The notes: generated by a model not told the origin, from the letters alone. Positions 1 to 10,978 are shown, numbered from the stretch's first letter. The stretch is DNA of 64,000 bases from JAVVEZ01 sp032250895 (GCA_032250895.1 JAVVEZ010000004.1:18122-82121), one strand, 5' to 3'. A program made the numbers and translations.

Positions 1-33
1 GTAAACAATGTCAGTAGCAAGGTTGTGATATGC

Positions 34-3000
34 CTAGGCATGAACAGCAGGTTCCCTCTCTGGTGACAGATTCCTGAGAATGGTATCAATAAACTCGATG
101 CGTTCCATAGCCTGCTCGTGTTCCTGTCTGAATTTAAGTTCTGTAGCGCCTTTCAGACTGTAAATATGTGGTTGCATCTGTATCAGCTTGACCACGGCCA
201 GGGGGTCGACACGGGTTCCGCTTCTGAATTCAAAACGACCACCGCGGGCATTGGCTTCGATTTTGGCGATGCCCAGTGTCTCCGCATCAAGTTTGAGCCG
301 GGTGACTTCAAACAGCAGTTGGGTGGGTTCCGGCAACAGGCCAAAGCGGTCTATCATTTCTATCTTGAGTTCTCTCAACTCATCGGCGCTGGCAGCATTG
401 GCGATGCGCTTGTAGAGCAGAAGCCGGGCATTGATATCGGGTAGATAGGTCTCCGGGATCAGGGCCGGGATACGCAGGTTGACCTCGGTATGGTCGTGCA
501 TGGGTTTGTCGATATCCAGCACTTTGCCGGCCTTCATCAGTTTCACCGCCTGCTCGAGCATTTCACTGTAAAGGGTAAAACCAATGGTCTGGATATGACC
601 ACTCTGTTCATCGCCCAGGAGTTCGCCGGCGCCCCGGATCTCCAGATCGTGGCTGGCCAGGGTAAAGCCGGCACCCAGGGTGTCGGCAGTGCTGATGGCC
701 TCGATGCGTTTTTTGGCATCCGTGCTCATGCTTTTGGCATGGGGGATCAGCAAATAGGCATAAGCCTGGTGATGAGAGCGTCCAACCCGTCCCCTCAATT
801 GATGCAGTTGGGCCAGACCAAACTTGTCTGCACGTTCAATAATTATGGTGTTGGCGCTCGGGATATCAATGCCTGTTTCTATGATGGTGGAACACACCAG
901 CACGTTGTAGCGCTTGTGATAAAAGTCCGACATCACTCGTTCCAGTTCGCTTTCGCGCAACTGGCCGTGCCCGACACAAACCCTGGCTTCGGGTATCAGG
1001 GTGCGGATTTCATCGGCGGCCTTGGCGATGGTCTTTACTTCATTGTGCAGATAAAAAACCTGGCCGCCACGCAGCAGTTCGCGGAGGATGGCCTCCTTGA
1101 TCAGTGCGGGCTGTGATTCCCTGACAAAGGTTTTTACCGAGAGCCGACGGGCCGGTGGTGTGGTAATCAGGGACAGATCCCGCATGCCCGCCATGGCCAT
1201 ATTGAGTGTGCGGGGGATGGGAGTGGCCGTCAGGGTCAGGATGTCGACATTGGCGCGCAGTGCCTTGAGCTGTTCTTTCTGGCGAACACCGAAACGGTGT
1301 TCTTCATCAATGATCAGCAGTCCCAGATTTTTGTATTTGATGGAAGACTGCAAGAGCTTGTGGGTGCCAATGATGATATCAACCTGACCGCTTTCCAGTT
1401 TTTGCAGGGTTTGGGATTGTTTGGCATCGGCGACAAAACGGGACATCAAGGCGATGGCAACGGGCCAGTCGGCAAAGCGGTCACGGAAATTCTCATAATG
1501 CTGCTGGGCCAGCAGGGTGGTGGGCACCAGAATCGCCACCTGGGTATTGTTGCTGACGGCAACGAACGCGGCACGCATGGCCACTTCGGTTTTGCCAAAG
1601 CCGACATCCCCGCAGATCAGCCGATCCATGGCCTGCGGCGAACTCATGTCCGCCAGTACGGTGGCGATGGCCTGGCGCTGATCGTCGGTTTCCTCGAAGG
1701 GAAAACTGTTGGCAAAGAGTTGATAGTCGGCATCAGGCATGTTGAACTGGAAACCTTTGCGGGCTGCGCGACGGGCATGAATATCCAGCAGTTCGGCAGC
1801 CACATCGATGATCTTCTCGGCGGCCTTGCGTCTGGCTTTCTGCCATTGATCATTGCCCAGCCTGTGTAATGGTGCGGCATCCATGTCGGCACCACTGTAG
1901 CGGCTGATCAGATGCAGGGCTGATACCGGGACATAAAGTTTCGCGGCTTCAGCATATTCCAGAACCAGAAACTCCGTTTTCTGCTGATCGATCTCCAGAG
2001 TCTGCAAACCCTGATAGCGGCCAATGCCGTGGTCAATATGTACCACGGGAGCACCAATATGCAGTTCGGTGAGACTTTTGACGATGAAGTCGGTGTTGTC
2101 GGCAAACTTGCCGCGGCGTCTGCGTTGGCTGACGTGGTGAGCAAAGAGTTGGTTTTCGGCGATGATCGTCAGTGCCGGCAGATGCAATCGCAGACCGCTT
2201 GCAATGGGCGCCACGGTGATTGCCAGAGCAGCGTTGGTTTCACAGAATTCTTGCCAGCTCTTGACGACTGTTGGGTGAACCCGGATGGTTTTGAGCAGAT
2301 CCAACAGGGTTTCCCTGCGCCCGGGAGAGTCGGTGCAAAACAGCACCCGGCCATCTGACTGCTCGTCCAAAAATGTCTTCAGGTTGGCCAGGGGATGTTC
2401 AAGCTTCTGATTGATATTGAGGTCTGGAAATGGCTGGGTGGCCAGACTGAAGTGCCCGCTTTTGGGTGGCAATGGCGTTTCTTGCAGATTGACCAGGGGG
2501 TGTCGATTGATGTTTGAGAAAACTTCATCGACAGCCATAAACAATTTTTCCGGACTCAACAGGGGCCGGTGTGAATCAACCCGGTGATTTTCATAACGCT
2601 CGCGGATTTCCTGCCAGAATTGTTCAGCACTGCCGCTTAGATCCCCGCTGCTGCACAGCAGCACCCTGGGCGGCAGGTAGTCAAACAGGGTGTGCAGCTT
2701 CTCGAAAAACAGGGGCAGGTAATATTCAATACCTGCCGACGCAAGCCCCTCGCTGACATCCTGGTAAAGAGGGCATTTGCGTACATCCACATCAAAAACT
2801 TCCCGAAAGTTTTTGCGGAAGGAGGTAATGGCACTGTCGTCCAGCGGATATTCCTTGCCGGGCAGCAGACGGATTTCCCGAAATTTTTCCAGTGAGCGCT
2901 GGGTTTCGGGATCAAAACTGCGCAGACTCTCGATTTCTTCATCAAACAGTTCGATACGATAGGGTTGTTGCTGGCCCATCGGAAAGATATCCAGGATGGA

Positions 3001-3516
3001 ACCCCTGACCGAGAATTCACCGTGCTCATAGACGGAATCGACACACAGATAACCCGCCATGCCCAGACGTTGACGCATGGCGTTGAGATCGCAGTGTTGG
3101 CCCACTTCCAGCAGCAGGCTGTTACCCAGCACATAATGGGTCGGGGCCAGCCGGTGCATGAGCGTACCAATCGGCACGATCAGCACACCCTGATGGATTT
3201 CCGGCAACTGATAGAGGGTATTCAGACGCTGGGAAATAATATCCTGGTGGGGAGAAAAATTGTCGTAGGGAAGTATTTCCCAGTCCGGGAACAGATGGAT
3301 GCTGAAGGCATCGGCTGCCTGTCCCCGAAAAAACTCGAGTTCATCATGCAGTTGGTCTGCCTGCCGGGTGGTGGCCGTGACCACCAGAGTAAGCCCCTGA
3401 AACTGACGGGCACAGTTGGCGATCGCGAGACTCAGAGCAGAGCCGGCAAGCCCCCCCCATTGCAGCCGCTTGCCCGGTTCCGGAACAGGTGGGGTGAAGA
3501 TATCAAGCGTGGTCAT
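34..3516 (-). CDS. mfd: Transcription-repair coupling factor Mfd
   Basis: Superfamily 2 ATP-dependent translocase that removes stalled RNA polymerase and recruits UvrA to template-strand lesions. About 1160 residues, normal for the family. In order I see the UvrB-like N-terminal part, the RNA-polymerase-interacting domain around residues 485-545 (HIGAPVVHIDHGIGRYQG), Walker A GDVGFGKTE near 640, the DEEH box near 737, the LTLTATPIPRT motif, QLRGRVGRS (motif VI) near 909 and a C-terminal TRCF domain. The open frame extends to 3561, but MTTLDIF at 3516 is the more family-like start and I chose it. It is transcribed divergently from gap. A run of eight G (coding strand; C8 at 3451-3458) lies near residue 20. 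Function is certain from the motifs; only the start is open. Confidence 0.96.
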   Translation of the reverse strand: MTTLDIFTPPVPEPGKRLQWGGLAGSALSLAIANCARQFQGLTLVVTATTRQADQLHDELEFFRGQAADAFSIHLFPDWEILPYDNFSPHQDIISQRLNTLYQLPEIHQGVLIVPIGTLMHRLAPTHYVLGNSLLLEVGQHCDLNAMRQRLGMAGYLCVDSVYEHGEFSVRGSILDIFPMGQQQPYRIELFDEEIESLRSFDPETQRSLEKFREIRLLPGKEYPLDDSAITSFRKNFREVFDVDVRKCPLYQDVSEGLASAGIEYYLPLFFEKLHTLFDYLPPRVLLCSSGDLSGSAEQFWQEIRERYENHRVDSHRPLLSPEKLFMAVDEVFSNINRHPLVNLQETPLPPKSGHFSLATQPFPDLNINQKLEHPLANLKTFLDEQSDGRVLFCTDSPGRRETLLDLLKTIRVHPTVVKSWQEFCETNAALAITVAPIASGLRLHLPALTIIAENQLFAHHVSQRRRRGKFADNTDFIVKSLTELHIGAPVVHIDHGIGRYQGLQTLEIDQQKTEFLVLEYAEAAKLYVPVSALHLISRYSGADMDAAPLHRLGNDQWQKARRKAAEKIIDVAAELLDIHARRAARKGFQFNMPDADYQLFANSFPFEETDDQRQAIATVLADMSSPQAMDRLICGDVGFGKTEVAMRAAFVAVSNNTQVAILVPTTLLAQQHYENFRDRFADWPVAIALMSRFVADAKQSQTLQKLESGQVDIIIGTHKLLQSSIKYKNLGLLIIDEEHRFGVRQKEQLKALRANVDILTLTATPIPRTLNMAMAGMRDLSLITTPPARRLSVKTFVRESQPALIKEAILRELLRGGQVFYLHNEVKTIAKAADEIRTLIPEARVCVGHGQLRESELERVMSDFYHKRYNVLVCSTIIETGIDIPSANTIIIERADKFGLAQLHQLRGRVGRSHHQAYAYLLIPHAKSMSTDAKKRIEAISTADTLGAGFTLASHDLEIRGAGELLGDEQSGHIQTIGFTLYSEMLEQAVKLMKAGKVLDIDKPMHDHTEVNLRIPALIPETYLPDINARLLLYKRIANAASADELRELKIEMIDRFGLLPEPTQLLFEVTRLKLDAETLGIAKIEANARGGRFEFRSGTRVDPLAVVKLIQMQPHIYSLKGATELKFRQEHEQAMERIEFIDTILRNLSPEREPAVHA

Positions 3517-3704
3517 TGTTGTGCAGAAAAACCGTAAATCAAAGGGTTGCCATGATGGCACATTTTGAAATTTTTACCAGTGAACGATTGGCCCTTATTC
3601 AAAGCTTGCTATGGACTTGACCGGGGCTTCTCTGGATAATACGCCCCAGACAGCAAAACACCTTTCCAAGCACCTGATTTTATTCATGAACATAGGAAGA
3701 GACA

Positions 3705-5180
3705 GTGGCGAGACCAAGCTTAGATGATTACTTTGGAGACTGGAAACGGCGGGAAGCCCTGGCCCAGGAAATGATTCCGATGATCGGAAAACTGGAAAGT
3801 GAAAAGAGCGTGGGAATCTTTCTTTACGGTCGTACGCTGAGCAATCGCTCTGTGGCCAGCATCATGAAATCCCATCGCCGGGTTCGTCAGGTGGGCAGGA
3901 ATGAACTCTCCGAATTTGAAAGCCATCCCGTTCTGCAGGCCATGGCCAAACTGAATCTCAGTCCCTGCAAAGTCGATCTTGGCAAGCTTACCGTGGGTTT
4001 TATGGAGCAAAGCGGTAGCGATGGTGAAATACTGGATGTGGATGATTATGTCGCCAGGGAACTGGCTCCTCTGGTCGGCGTGGATTACCAGCCCATTCCA
4101 CGCCCGACCGACATCGTGCTGTACGGCTTTGGCCGCATTGGTCGCCTGATCACCCGGCTTCTGCTGGAACAGACGGGTGCCGGCAAGGTCATGCGCCTGC
4201 GGGCCATCGTGATTCGCAAGAATGGCGAAGGTGATATTGAAAAACGGGTCAATTTGCTGCGTCACGATTCGGTGCATGGTTCCTTTGAAGGCACCGTGCG
4301 TGTGGATGAAGAAAACAGCCGAATCATAGCCAATGGCAATGTCATTCATATGATTCATGCCGAAAGGCCGGACAACATCGACTACACGCAGTACGGTATA
4401 ACAGATGCCCTGATCATCGATAATACCGGACGCTGGCGCGACCAGGAGGGCCTGTCCCAACACTTGCAGTCAAAGGGTGTCAGCAAGGTGCTGTTGACGG
4501 CGCCGGGCAAGGGCGATCTGAAAAATATCGTCTATGGCATCAACCATGACAGCATTCGGCAGGATGACCGGATTATTACGGCTGCGTCCTGCACCACCAA
4601 CGCCATCGCCCCGGTGCTCAGGCTGTTGCATGATAAATATGGTGTCGCTCATGGTCATGTGGAGACCGTACATGCCTATACCAACGATCAGAATCTGATC
4701 GACAACTTCCACAAGGCGGATCGTCGCGGCCGCAGTGCGGCTCTGAACATGGTGCTGACGGAGACCGGAGCCGCCAAGGCCGTCGCCAAGGCCGTGCCGG
4801 AACTGGCCGGAAGACTGACCGGCAATGCGGTTCGGGTTCCGGTGGCCAATGTATCCATGGCCATTCTGAATCTGAGTCTGGACAAAGAAACCACGGCAGC
4901 CGAACTCAATGACTATTTCCGCAATATCGCGTTGTATTCGCCCTTGCAGAATCAGATCGGTTACACGGAATCGCCTGATGCCGTATCCAGTGATTTCATC
5001 GGCTCTCGCGAAGCATCCATTCTGGACGCCACTGCCACCAAGGCGGATGGCCGTCATTGCGTGCTCTATCTATGGTACGACAATGAATTTGGCTACAGCA
5101 GTCAGGTGGTGCGGATGCTGAATAAAATGGCGGGTGTCAAATTCCTCTCCTATCCGGAAAATGAGGGTATGGACAATTAG
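3705..5180 (+). CDS. gap: Glyceraldehyde-3-phosphate dehydrogenase, long form
   Basis: NAD(P)-dependent glyceraldehyde-3-phosphate dehydrogenase of glycolysis/gluconeogenesis, cytoplasmic. The Rossmann motif YGFGRIGRL is at about residues 140-150 and the catalytic cysteine sits in SCTTNAIAPVL near residue 296. At 491 residues it is much longer than the usual 330: about 130 extra N-terminal residues precede the NAD domain, as in the long form next to mfd in Pseudomonas-type genomes. The start is GTG (MARPSLDDYF), with AGGAAGAG a short distance upstream. It is divergent from mfd; apbE follows at 4 nt. The extension's job is not known to me. The class is certain; the physiological direction cannot be read from sequence. 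Confidence 0.93.
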   Translation: MARPSLDDYFGDWKRREALAQEMIPMIGKLESEKSVGIFLYGRTLSNRSVASIMKSHRRVRQVGRNELSEFESHPVLQAMAKLNLSPCKVDLGKLTVGFMEQSGSDGEILDVDDYVARELAPLVGVDYQPIPRPTDIVLYGFGRIGRLITRLLLEQTGAGKVMRLRAIVIRKNGEGDIEKRVNLLRHDSVHGSFEGTVRVDEENSRIIANGNVIHMIHAERPDNIDYTQYGITDALIIDNTGRWRDQEGLSQHLQSKGVSKVLLTAPGKGDLKNIVYGINHDSIRQDDRIITAASCTTNAIAPVLRLLHDKYGVAHGHVETVHAYTNDQNLIDNFHKADRRGRSAALNMVLTETGAAKAVAKAVPELAGRLTGNAVRVPVANVSMAILNLSLDKETTAAELNDYFRNIALYSPLQNQIGYTESPDAVSSDFIGSREASILDATATKADGRHCVLYLWYDNEFGYSSQVVRMLNKMAGVKFLSYPENEGMDN

Positions 5181-5184
5181 CCGT

Positions 5185-6243
5185 ATGCCTAAATTGCGAA
5201 GCTCGGCAGCGTGGGGATGGGGGCTGAGCGCTTTGCTGCTGGTTGTGCTGGTGGTTTTTGCAAGGCAGTCTGGCAACGAAAAGTCCTCAAGGACACTCAG
5301 CGTTTCCGGCCTGACCATGGGCACCTCCTGGCAGGTCCTGGTGCCTGAGGATCCCCGCTTGCCGGAGCCGACTGCACTGGCAGTACGGATACAGGCCCTG
5401 CTGGATCGCCTGGACAGGGAGCTGATGTCCACCTATGCCAAAGACTCTCAGTTATCGCAGTTCAATCGCAACCCGCCCAATCAGGCTTTCCCGGTAGCTG
5501 CCGAATTGCTGGATGTGATTGCTGTCGCCCAGGAAGTTCAGCGTCTGAGTGCTGGCGCTTTCGATATCACGGTAGGACCACTGGTGGACCTGTGGGGCTT
5601 TGGTCCCGTGCCGACATCGCAACTCTCAAGAATTCCAGCCCCGGCAGAACTGGAAAGGGCGCGGGCGATGCTCGGCAGTGACAAACTGCTGCTTTCCCGT
5701 GAGAGCTCAAGCCTGCTCAAGCAACAAGCGCTGCGCGTCGACCTGTCCGGCATTGCCAAGGGTTATGCGGTGGACCAGGTGGCAGAGTACCTGGATGCAC
5801 TGGCCCTGCCTGCCTATCTGGTGGAAATCGGCGGGGAATTGAAAATGAAAGGGAAGAAACCGGGTCAGGGAGAGTGGATAACCGCCATTGAAATGCCTGA
5901 GCACGGCATGCGCCAGGTTTTCACTACCTTTCGCAGCAAAGGACAGACTCTCGCGGTAGCCGGGTCGGGGGACTATCGTAATTTTTTTGAGCAGGATGGT
6001 CGGCGGTATTCACATGAAATCGATCCCCGCAGCGGACTGCCCATCAGTCATGATCTGGCCGCGGTCACGGTTGTCGACAACTCTGCCACCCGCGCCGATG
6101 CCTTTGCTACCGCCTTGATGGTTCTGGGGCCCGAGGCCGGTTTTGAACTGGCCAATGGCCTCGGTCTGGCCGCCTATTTTATAATGCGACACGGCAAGAT
6201 TTTGGAGAGCCGGTATACGGATGGCTTTGCCGCTTATCTGTAG
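5185..6243 (+). CDS. apbE: FAD:protein FMN transferase (ApbE family)
   Basis: ApbE proteins use FAD to attach FMN covalently to a Thr/Ser of periplasmic flavoproteins such as NqrB/C and RnfD/G, with Mg2+. Visible motifs: SGLTMGTSW near the N terminus, [13 protein letters not shown] near 188, GDYRN near 262, [11 protein letters not shown] near 276 and a [18 protein letters not shown] segment near 300 that carries the metal-binding region. The N terminus has a hydrophobic helix ([11 protein letters not shown]) without a lipobox cysteine, so it should be a membrane-anchored periplasmic protein rather than a lipoprotein. The ATG at 5185 follows the gap stop by 4 nt; a frame-compatible ATG at 5161 overlapping gap is possible. 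In Pseudomonas-like genomes apbE sits beside nqrA-F; here no nqr gene is present in the window. Confidence 0.9.
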   Translation: MPKLRSSAAWGWGLSALLLVVLVVFARQSGNEKSSRTLSVSGLTMGTSWQVLVPEDPRLPEPTALAVRIQALLDRLDRELMSTYAKDSQLSQFNRNPPNQAFPVAAELLDVIAVAQEVQRLSAGAFDITVGPLVDLWGFGPVPTSQLSRIPAPAELERARAMLGSDKLLLSRESSSLLKQQALRVDLSGIAKGYAVDQVAEYLDALALPAYLVEIGGELKMKGKKPGQGEWITAIEMPEHGMRQVFTTFRSKGQTLAVAGSGDYRNFFEQDGRRYSHEIDPRSGLPISHDLAAVTVVDNSATRADAFATALMVLGPEAGFELANGLGLAAYFIMRHGKILESRYTDGFAAYL

Positions 6244-6281
6244 CTCGGCCCTGGCCCACAGTCACATCTGAAGGATTATGC

Positions 6282-7673
6282 ATGGCAGAAAGAAGTTTTG
6301 ATATCATCGTTATCGGCAGTGGTCCGGCGGGAGAGTCCGCCGCCATGAACGCAGTAAAAGCCGGCAAAAAAGTTGCGATGATTTGTGACAAGGCCGGACT
6401 GGGGGGAAACTGCACCTACCTTGGGACGATACCGTCCAAGGCCCTGCGCCATGCCGTCAAGCAATTCATGCAATTCAACACCAACCCCATGTTCCGGGAT
6501 TTCGGCGATATCCGCCAATTAAGCTTCCGGCAGGCCCTGAAACATGCCTCCCGAGTGGTGGAAGAACAAGTCACTCTGCGGACCAATTTTTATGATCGCA
6601 ATCAGGTGCCGGTGTTTCATGGGGTTGCCGAGTTTATCGACAGACACACTATTCTGGTTGTGGAGGGGAAAACCCGTACCCGCTTGCGCGCGGACAATTT
6701 CATCATTGCCACCGGTTCCCGACCCTATCGCCCCGATACGCTGGACTTTACGCATAAGCGGGTATTCGACAGCGATACGATTCTGCAGCTGGACATCATG
6801 CCACGCAAGGTGACCATCATTGGTGCGGGAGTGATCGGCTGTGAATATGCCTCCATTTTTGGCGGGCTGGGGATCAAGGTGGAATTACTCAACCCGGCTG
6901 ATACCTTGCTGTCCTTTCTGGATATCGAGATTTCCGATGCCCTGGTCTATCACTTGCGCAATATGAGTGTGCGCAGCCGGCATAAGGAAGAATTCGCAGG
7001 TCTGGAATACTTCGACGATCATGTCGTCACCTATCTGGAATCAGGCAAGAAAATCAAAAGCGACATCGTTTTCTGGGCCAATGGCCGTACCGGCAATACC
7101 GACCGGCTGCGACTTGAAAACATTGGCTTGACGGCCAACAGCCGGGGACAACTGGAGGTCAACCGCCACTATCAGACTGCCGTGGACAATATTTATGCTG
7201 CCGGTGATGTCATTGGCTGGCCCTCTCTGGCCAGTGCCGCCTATGACCAGGGACGGGCTGCGTCCAATGTCATTGTCGATCCCGATGAATATCATTTTAT
7301 CGAGGATATTCCTTCCGGGATCTATACCATTCCGGAAATCAGCACCCTGGGCCTGAATGAACAGGAGCTCACTGCACGAAAAATTCCCTATGAAGTCGGC
7401 AAGGCCTTTTTCCGCAGTATTGCCCGTGCCCAGATTACCGGCGAAGAAGTCGGTATGCTGAAGCTGATCTTTCACTTCGAGACCCTGGAAATTCTCGGCA
7501 TTCATTGCTTTGGTGACCAGGCTTCGGAGATCGTCCATATCGGCCAGGCCATCATGAGTCAAAAGGGAGGCGGCAATACAATCAAGTATTTTCTCAATAC
7601 CACCTTCAACTATCCCACCATGGCGGAGGCCTATAGAGTTGCCGCCCTCGATGGAATCAACCGGGTTTTCTGA
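6282..7673 (+). CDS. sthA: Soluble pyridine nucleotide transhydrogenase SthA
   Basis: FAD flavoprotein that interconverts NADPH + NAD+ and NADP+ + NADH in the cytoplasm, mainly draining excess NADPH. 463 residues, typical length. The FAD-binding motif [14 protein letters not shown] is at the N terminus, followed by [17 protein letters not shown]: where lipoamide-dehydrogenase relatives have a redox Cys pair, the second cysteine is Thr, which is the SthA signature. The NAD-binding motif [21 protein letters not shown] is mid-protein and the second FAD motif [18 protein letters not shown] follows; the dimerisation domain closes the protein. It lies just upstream of the nuo operon and after apbE, 38 nt away. 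Identification is secure. Confidence 0.95.
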   Translation: MAERSFDIIVIGSGPAGESAAMNAVKAGKKVAMICDKAGLGGNCTYLGTIPSKALRHAVKQFMQFNTNPMFRDFGDIRQLSFRQALKHASRVVEEQVTLRTNFYDRNQVPVFHGVAEFIDRHTILVVEGKTRTRLRADNFIIATGSRPYRPDTLDFTHKRVFDSDTILQLDIMPRKVTIIGAGVIGCEYASIFGGLGIKVELLNPADTLLSFLDIEISDALVYHLRNMSVRSRHKEEFAGLEYFDDHVVTYLESGKKIKSDIVFWANGRTGNTDRLRLENIGLTANSRGQLEVNRHYQTAVDNIYAAGDVIGWPSLASAAYDQGRAASNVIVDPDEYHFIEDIPSGIYTIPEISTLGLNEQELTARKIPYEVGKAFFRSIARAQITGEEVGMLKLIFHFETLEILGIHCFGDQASEIVHIGQAIMSQKGGGNTIKYFLNTTFNYPTMAEAYRVAALDGINRVF

Positions 7674-7751
7674 GTATGGTGGGCGCGTGGGAGTCGTTAT
7701 CGGCAAAGCCGTGGGAAGCTCTGCCCAAGGCTGGATTGAACGAAAAAAAAC

Positions 7752-7780
7752 TTGCCCGAAAATACTTAAAAGTGTAAATT
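7752..7780 (+). promoter_or_regulatory. Candidate sigma70 promoter of the nuo operon
   Basis: TTGCCC at 7752-7757 and TAAATT at 7775-7780 are separated by 17 bp in the 317-bp gap between sthA and nuoA. No other good pair was seen nearer nuoA, so the transcript would have a leader of about 200 nt. Predicted by eye only. Confidence 0.5.
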
Positions 7781-7852
7781 GGCACCCCGTCTAAAGCAGT
7801 GGATTCAACCAATTCGAGGCTGTCCTGAAAGCCGACTTATCCAGTTGATCAT

Positions 7853-7891
7853 TTGTTGCAAGAGCAAACATAAAGCCCTTGTTGCAAGAGC
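7853..7891. repeat. 13-bp direct repeat in the nuo leader
   Basis: TTGTTGCAAGAGC occurs at 7853-7865 and again at 7879-7891, 26 bp start to start, between the candidate nuo promoter and nuoA. A perfect repeat at close to 2.5 helical turns could be a tandem binding site or part of a leader RNA structure. No function is shown by the sequence. The rest of the 7674-7990 gap holds no gene I can support. Confidence 0.55.
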
Positions 7892-7990
7892 TTTTTTGTG
7901 TAAGAAACAGCCATTTGTGATACAGCTCTTGAGCCCGGTTGCCGCTGCCCAGGCCGGCGGCAGAAAGAGTCAATCAAAAGGAAAACAAGC

Positions 7991-8464
7991 GTGAATATTG
8001 ATCTGTGGCCTTTGCTGGTCTACACCGCTCTGGTGCTGCTTATCGTTGGCATCATGCTGGGACTGTCCTATTTCCTCGGACAGCGGCGCAGGGATCGGGC
8101 TACCAATGAGCCCTTCGAATCCGGTGTGGTGTCAGTGGGCGATGCCCACTTCAGGATATCGGTTCATTTCTATCTGGTCGCCATTCTTTTCATCATCTTC
8201 GACCTTGAAGCCGTGTTTCTCTTTGCCTGGGCTGTTTCCATCCGCGAAGCAGGATGGCTGGGTTTTGTCGAAGCCTTTATTTTTATCGCCATCCTGGTGG
8301 CCGGGCTGGTCTATTTGTGGAAATCCGGAGCCATCGACTGGCGTACTGAACGGCAGCGCAGCAAGCGGTCTCTGGTGACCACGGAAGGCGGCGTTGTCAA
8401 CCGCAGGATAATTGATCAGGCGGCCGACGCCCAGGCGTTCAATGCCAAGACAGGAGCAGTATAA
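7991..8464 (+). CDS. nuoA: NADH-quinone oxidoreductase subunit A
   Basis: Small membrane subunit of complex I that helps join the peripheral arm to the membrane arm. 157 residues with three hydrophobic helices; the family loop [23 protein letters not shown] and the acidic FDLEAVFLF stretch are present. The C terminus has about 30 polar residues beyond the last helix. It starts with GTG preceded by AAAAGGAAAA. First gene of the complete nuoA-N operon; nuoB follows after 2 nt. Confidence 0.95.
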   Translation: MNIDLWPLLVYTALVLLIVGIMLGLSYFLGQRRRDRATNEPFESGVVSVGDAHFRISVHFYLVAILFIIFDLEAVFLFAWAVSIREAGWLGFVEAFIFIAILVAGLVYLWKSGAIDWRTERQRSKRSLVTTEGGVVNRRIIDQAADAQAFNAKTGAV

Positions 8465-8466
8465 CG

Positions 8467-9108
8467 ATGAGTTGGGAACTGCAAAAACCTGAAGATGCTG
8501 TTTCTTCACAGCCTGGCGGCAATCAGTTCGATGAATACATCCGGCGCAATGTCATGATGACCACGCTTGAAGACATGATCTCCTGGGGTCGTAAAAATTC
8601 CTTGTGGCCTTTCAATTTCGGGCTCTCCTGCTGCTATGTCGAGATGGCAACCGCCTTCACCAGCCGCCACGACCTGGCTCGCTTTGGTTCCGAAGTCATT
8701 CGGGGTACCCCCCGGCAGGCGGACATGATCGTGATTGCAGGAACCGTCTTCCGCAAAATGGCACCCGTGGTGCAGCGGCTTTATGAGCAGTTGATGGAAC
8801 CGCGCTGGGTGATCTGCATGGGTTCCTGCGCCAACTCCGGGGGCATGTACGATATCTATTCGGTGGTGCAGGGCGTCGACAAGTTTTTGCCGGTGGATGT
8901 CTATGTTTCCGGTTGTCCTCCGCGTCCGGAAGCTCTTCTGCAGGGTCTGGTCCTGTTGCAGGAAGCCATCGGCAAGCAGCGTCGGCCCTTGAGCTGGGTC
9001 ATCAACGATCAGGGCATTCACCAGAAAGAACCCAATGTCGTACAGCGCGATGCCCGTCTGGAACAGCGTATTCACGCCACGGAATTACGCAGCCCCGACG
9101 AAACCTGA
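8467..9108 (+). CDS. nuoB: NADH-quinone oxidoreductase subunit B
   Basis: Peripheral-arm subunit carrying the terminal [4Fe-4S] cluster N2 that reduces quinone. The ligand cysteines are visible in the adjacent CC of [12 protein letters not shown], in [13 protein letters not shown] and in [14 protein letters not shown]. 213 residues, standard length. The N-terminal 30 residues are less conserved. It sits directly after nuoA; 61 nt separate it from nuoCD. Confidence 0.96.
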   Translation: MSWELQKPEDAVSSQPGGNQFDEYIRRNVMMTTLEDMISWGRKNSLWPFNFGLSCCYVEMATAFTSRHDLARFGSEVIRGTPRQADMIVIAGTVFRKMAPVVQRLYEQLMEPRWVICMGSCANSGGMYDIYSVVQGVDKFLPVDVYVSGCPPRPEALLQGLVLLQEAIGKQRRPLSWVINDQGIHQKEPNVVQRDARLEQRIHATELRSPDET

Positions 9109-9169
9109 GAATGGATTTGGCAAATAACAGTGACTTTATTGTGGTGCAGCCTGGAGCGATAAGACAGCC

Positions 9170-10945
9170 GTGAGTGATACAGCAGCCCTGAGCCAGACAG
9201 ATGAGTTTCCCAAGGTCATCTCCTCCCTTTATCAGAAATTCGGAGAGTCCAGTTTCGTGCGTCAGCACACAGCTGAAGGCATGCCGACACTGTGGGTCTC
9301 GCGTGACAGAATCCTCGAGGTGCTGTCCTACCTGAAAAACCAGCATATGCCGCGTTACGAACAATTGTTCGACATCACGGCCATCGATGAGCGGGTCCGG
9401 GTTTACCGGCAGGGCCAGCCGGTCAGCGACTTTACCGTGGTGTACCAGCTTATTTCCTTTTCCGGCAATTGCGATATCCGCCTCAAGGTTGCGTTGACCG
9501 AAAGCGACCTCAATATCCCCACCGCCATTCCGGTCTGGCCCAATGCCAACTGGTATGAGCGGGAAGTATGGGACATGTTCGGGATCAATTTCAGCGGCCA
9601 TCCCAACCTGTTCCGGATCATGTGCCCGCCTACCTGGAAGGGGCATGCCCTGCGCAAGGATCACCCGGCCCGCGCCACCGAAATGGAACCCTATTCACTG
9701 TCCGATGATCTGCTGGACTATGAGCAGGCCGCGCTGAAGTTCAAGCCGGAAGAGTGGGGCATGCAGAAGCAGTCCGACGATTCCGAATTCATGTTTCTCA
9801 ACCTGGGCCCCAACCATCCCAGTGTGCATGGCGTGTTTCGCATAGCCTTGCAGCTCGATGGTGAAATCGTGGTGGATGCAGTGCCCGATATCGGCTATCA
9901 CCACCGCGGTGCCGAAAAGATGGGCGAGCGCCAGAGCTGGCATACCTATATTCCCTACACCGACCGTATCGACTATCTCGGTGGTGTCATGAACAACCTG
10001 CCCTATGTCATGGCCGTCGAGAAGATGGCCGGCATCAAGGTGCCACAGCGGGTGGAAGTGATCCGGGTGATGCTGGCGGAGTTTTTCCGGATTGCCAGCC
10101 ACCTCTTGTTTTACGGCACCTTCGCCCAGGACCTGGGCCAGTTGTCGCCGGTGTTCTACATGTTCGTGGACCGGGAAAAGGTTTTCAACATCATCGAGTC
10201 CATCTGTGGTGCCCGCATGCACCCGGGCTGGTTCCGCATCGGTGGCGTGGCCCAGGACCTGCCGCACAACTGGGACAAGCTGATCCGGGAGTTCGTCAAC
10301 TATTTTCCGGCCCGCATCGATGAATACGACCGCATGGTGATGGACAATACCATCATCAAGCAACGTGCCCAGGGTGTGGGATCCTACAATACCCAGGAAG
10401 CCTTTGACTGGGGGATTACCGGCGCCGGCCTGAGAGCTACCGGCTTCGAGTGGGATTACCGCAAACAACGTCCCTACAGTGGCTATGAAAATTTTGAATT
10501 TGATGTCCCGATAGCCATGAATGGTGATTGTTATGATCGCTGTGCCATCCGTATCGAAGAGATGCGACAGAGTCTGCGCATCATCAGGCAGTGCCTGGAC
10601 AATATGCCGGCAGGCCCCTACAAGTCTTCGCATGCATCCACGACACCGCCGATCAAGGAAAGAAGCAAGCAGGACATCGAGTCCCTGATTGCGCACTTCC
10701 TGAGTGTGAGCTGGGGGCCGGTGATTGCGCCCAATGAGGTATCCATGGCGATAGAAGCGACCAAGGGGATCAACAGTTATTATCTGATCAGCGACGGTGG
10801 TACCGGTTCCTATCGAACCCGCATCAGAACCCCATCCTTTGCTCACTTGCAGTCAATTCCCTATATCAGCCGTGGTTTCATGATCGCCGACCTGATTGCG
10901 ATCATTGCCAGTATTGACTTCGTTATGGCTGACGTGGACCGCTAG
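9170..10945 (+). CDS. nuoCD: NADH-quinone oxidoreductase fused subunits C/D
   Basis: Fusion of NuoC (about residues 1-180, with [19 protein letters not shown]) and NuoD (about 200-591, starting at [16 protein letters not shown]), the arrangement of E. coli and Pseudomonas. NuoD helps form the quinone-binding pocket with NuoB; the GPNHPSVHG histidines and the [14 protein letters not shown] segment are present. 591 residues. GTG start with GGAG upstream. No frameshift at the C/D junction, so it is a true fusion. nuoE follows after 33 nt. Confidence 0.96.
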   Translation: MSDTAALSQTDEFPKVISSLYQKFGESSFVRQHTAEGMPTLWVSRDRILEVLSYLKNQHMPRYEQLFDITAIDERVRVYRQGQPVSDFTVVYQLISFSGNCDIRLKVALTESDLNIPTAIPVWPNANWYEREVWDMFGINFSGHPNLFRIMCPPTWKGHALRKDHPARATEMEPYSLSDDLLDYEQAALKFKPEEWGMQKQSDDSEFMFLNLGPNHPSVHGVFRIALQLDGEIVVDAVPDIGYHHRGAEKMGERQSWHTYIPYTDRIDYLGGVMNNLPYVMAVEKMAGIKVPQRVEVIRVMLAEFFRIASHLLFYGTFAQDLGQLSPVFYMFVDREKVFNIIESICGARMHPGWFRIGGVAQDLPHNWDKLIREFVNYFPARIDEYDRMVMDNTIIKQRAQGVGSYNTQEAFDWGITGAGLRATGFEWDYRKQRPYSGYENFEFDVPIAMNGDCYDRCAIRIEEMRQSLRIIRQCLDNMPAGPYKSSHASTTPPIKERSKQDIESLIAHFLSVSWGPVIAPNEVSMAIEATKGINSYYLISDGGTGSYRTRIRTPSFAHLQSIPYISRGFMIADLIAIIASIDFVMADVDR

Positions 10946-10978
10946 CCCAGGCCAGCCACAGGATCGAGAACAGAACAC

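Noticed and set aside
118..2358. Long plus-strand open frames opposite mfd
   Set aside because: They mirror the mfd coding frame, have no domains or ribosome sites and cover a clear conserved gene.
7779..7994. Open frame in the sthA-nuoA gap
   Set aside because: Overlaps the promoter and the nuoA start, lacks a ribosome site and shows no recognisable features.
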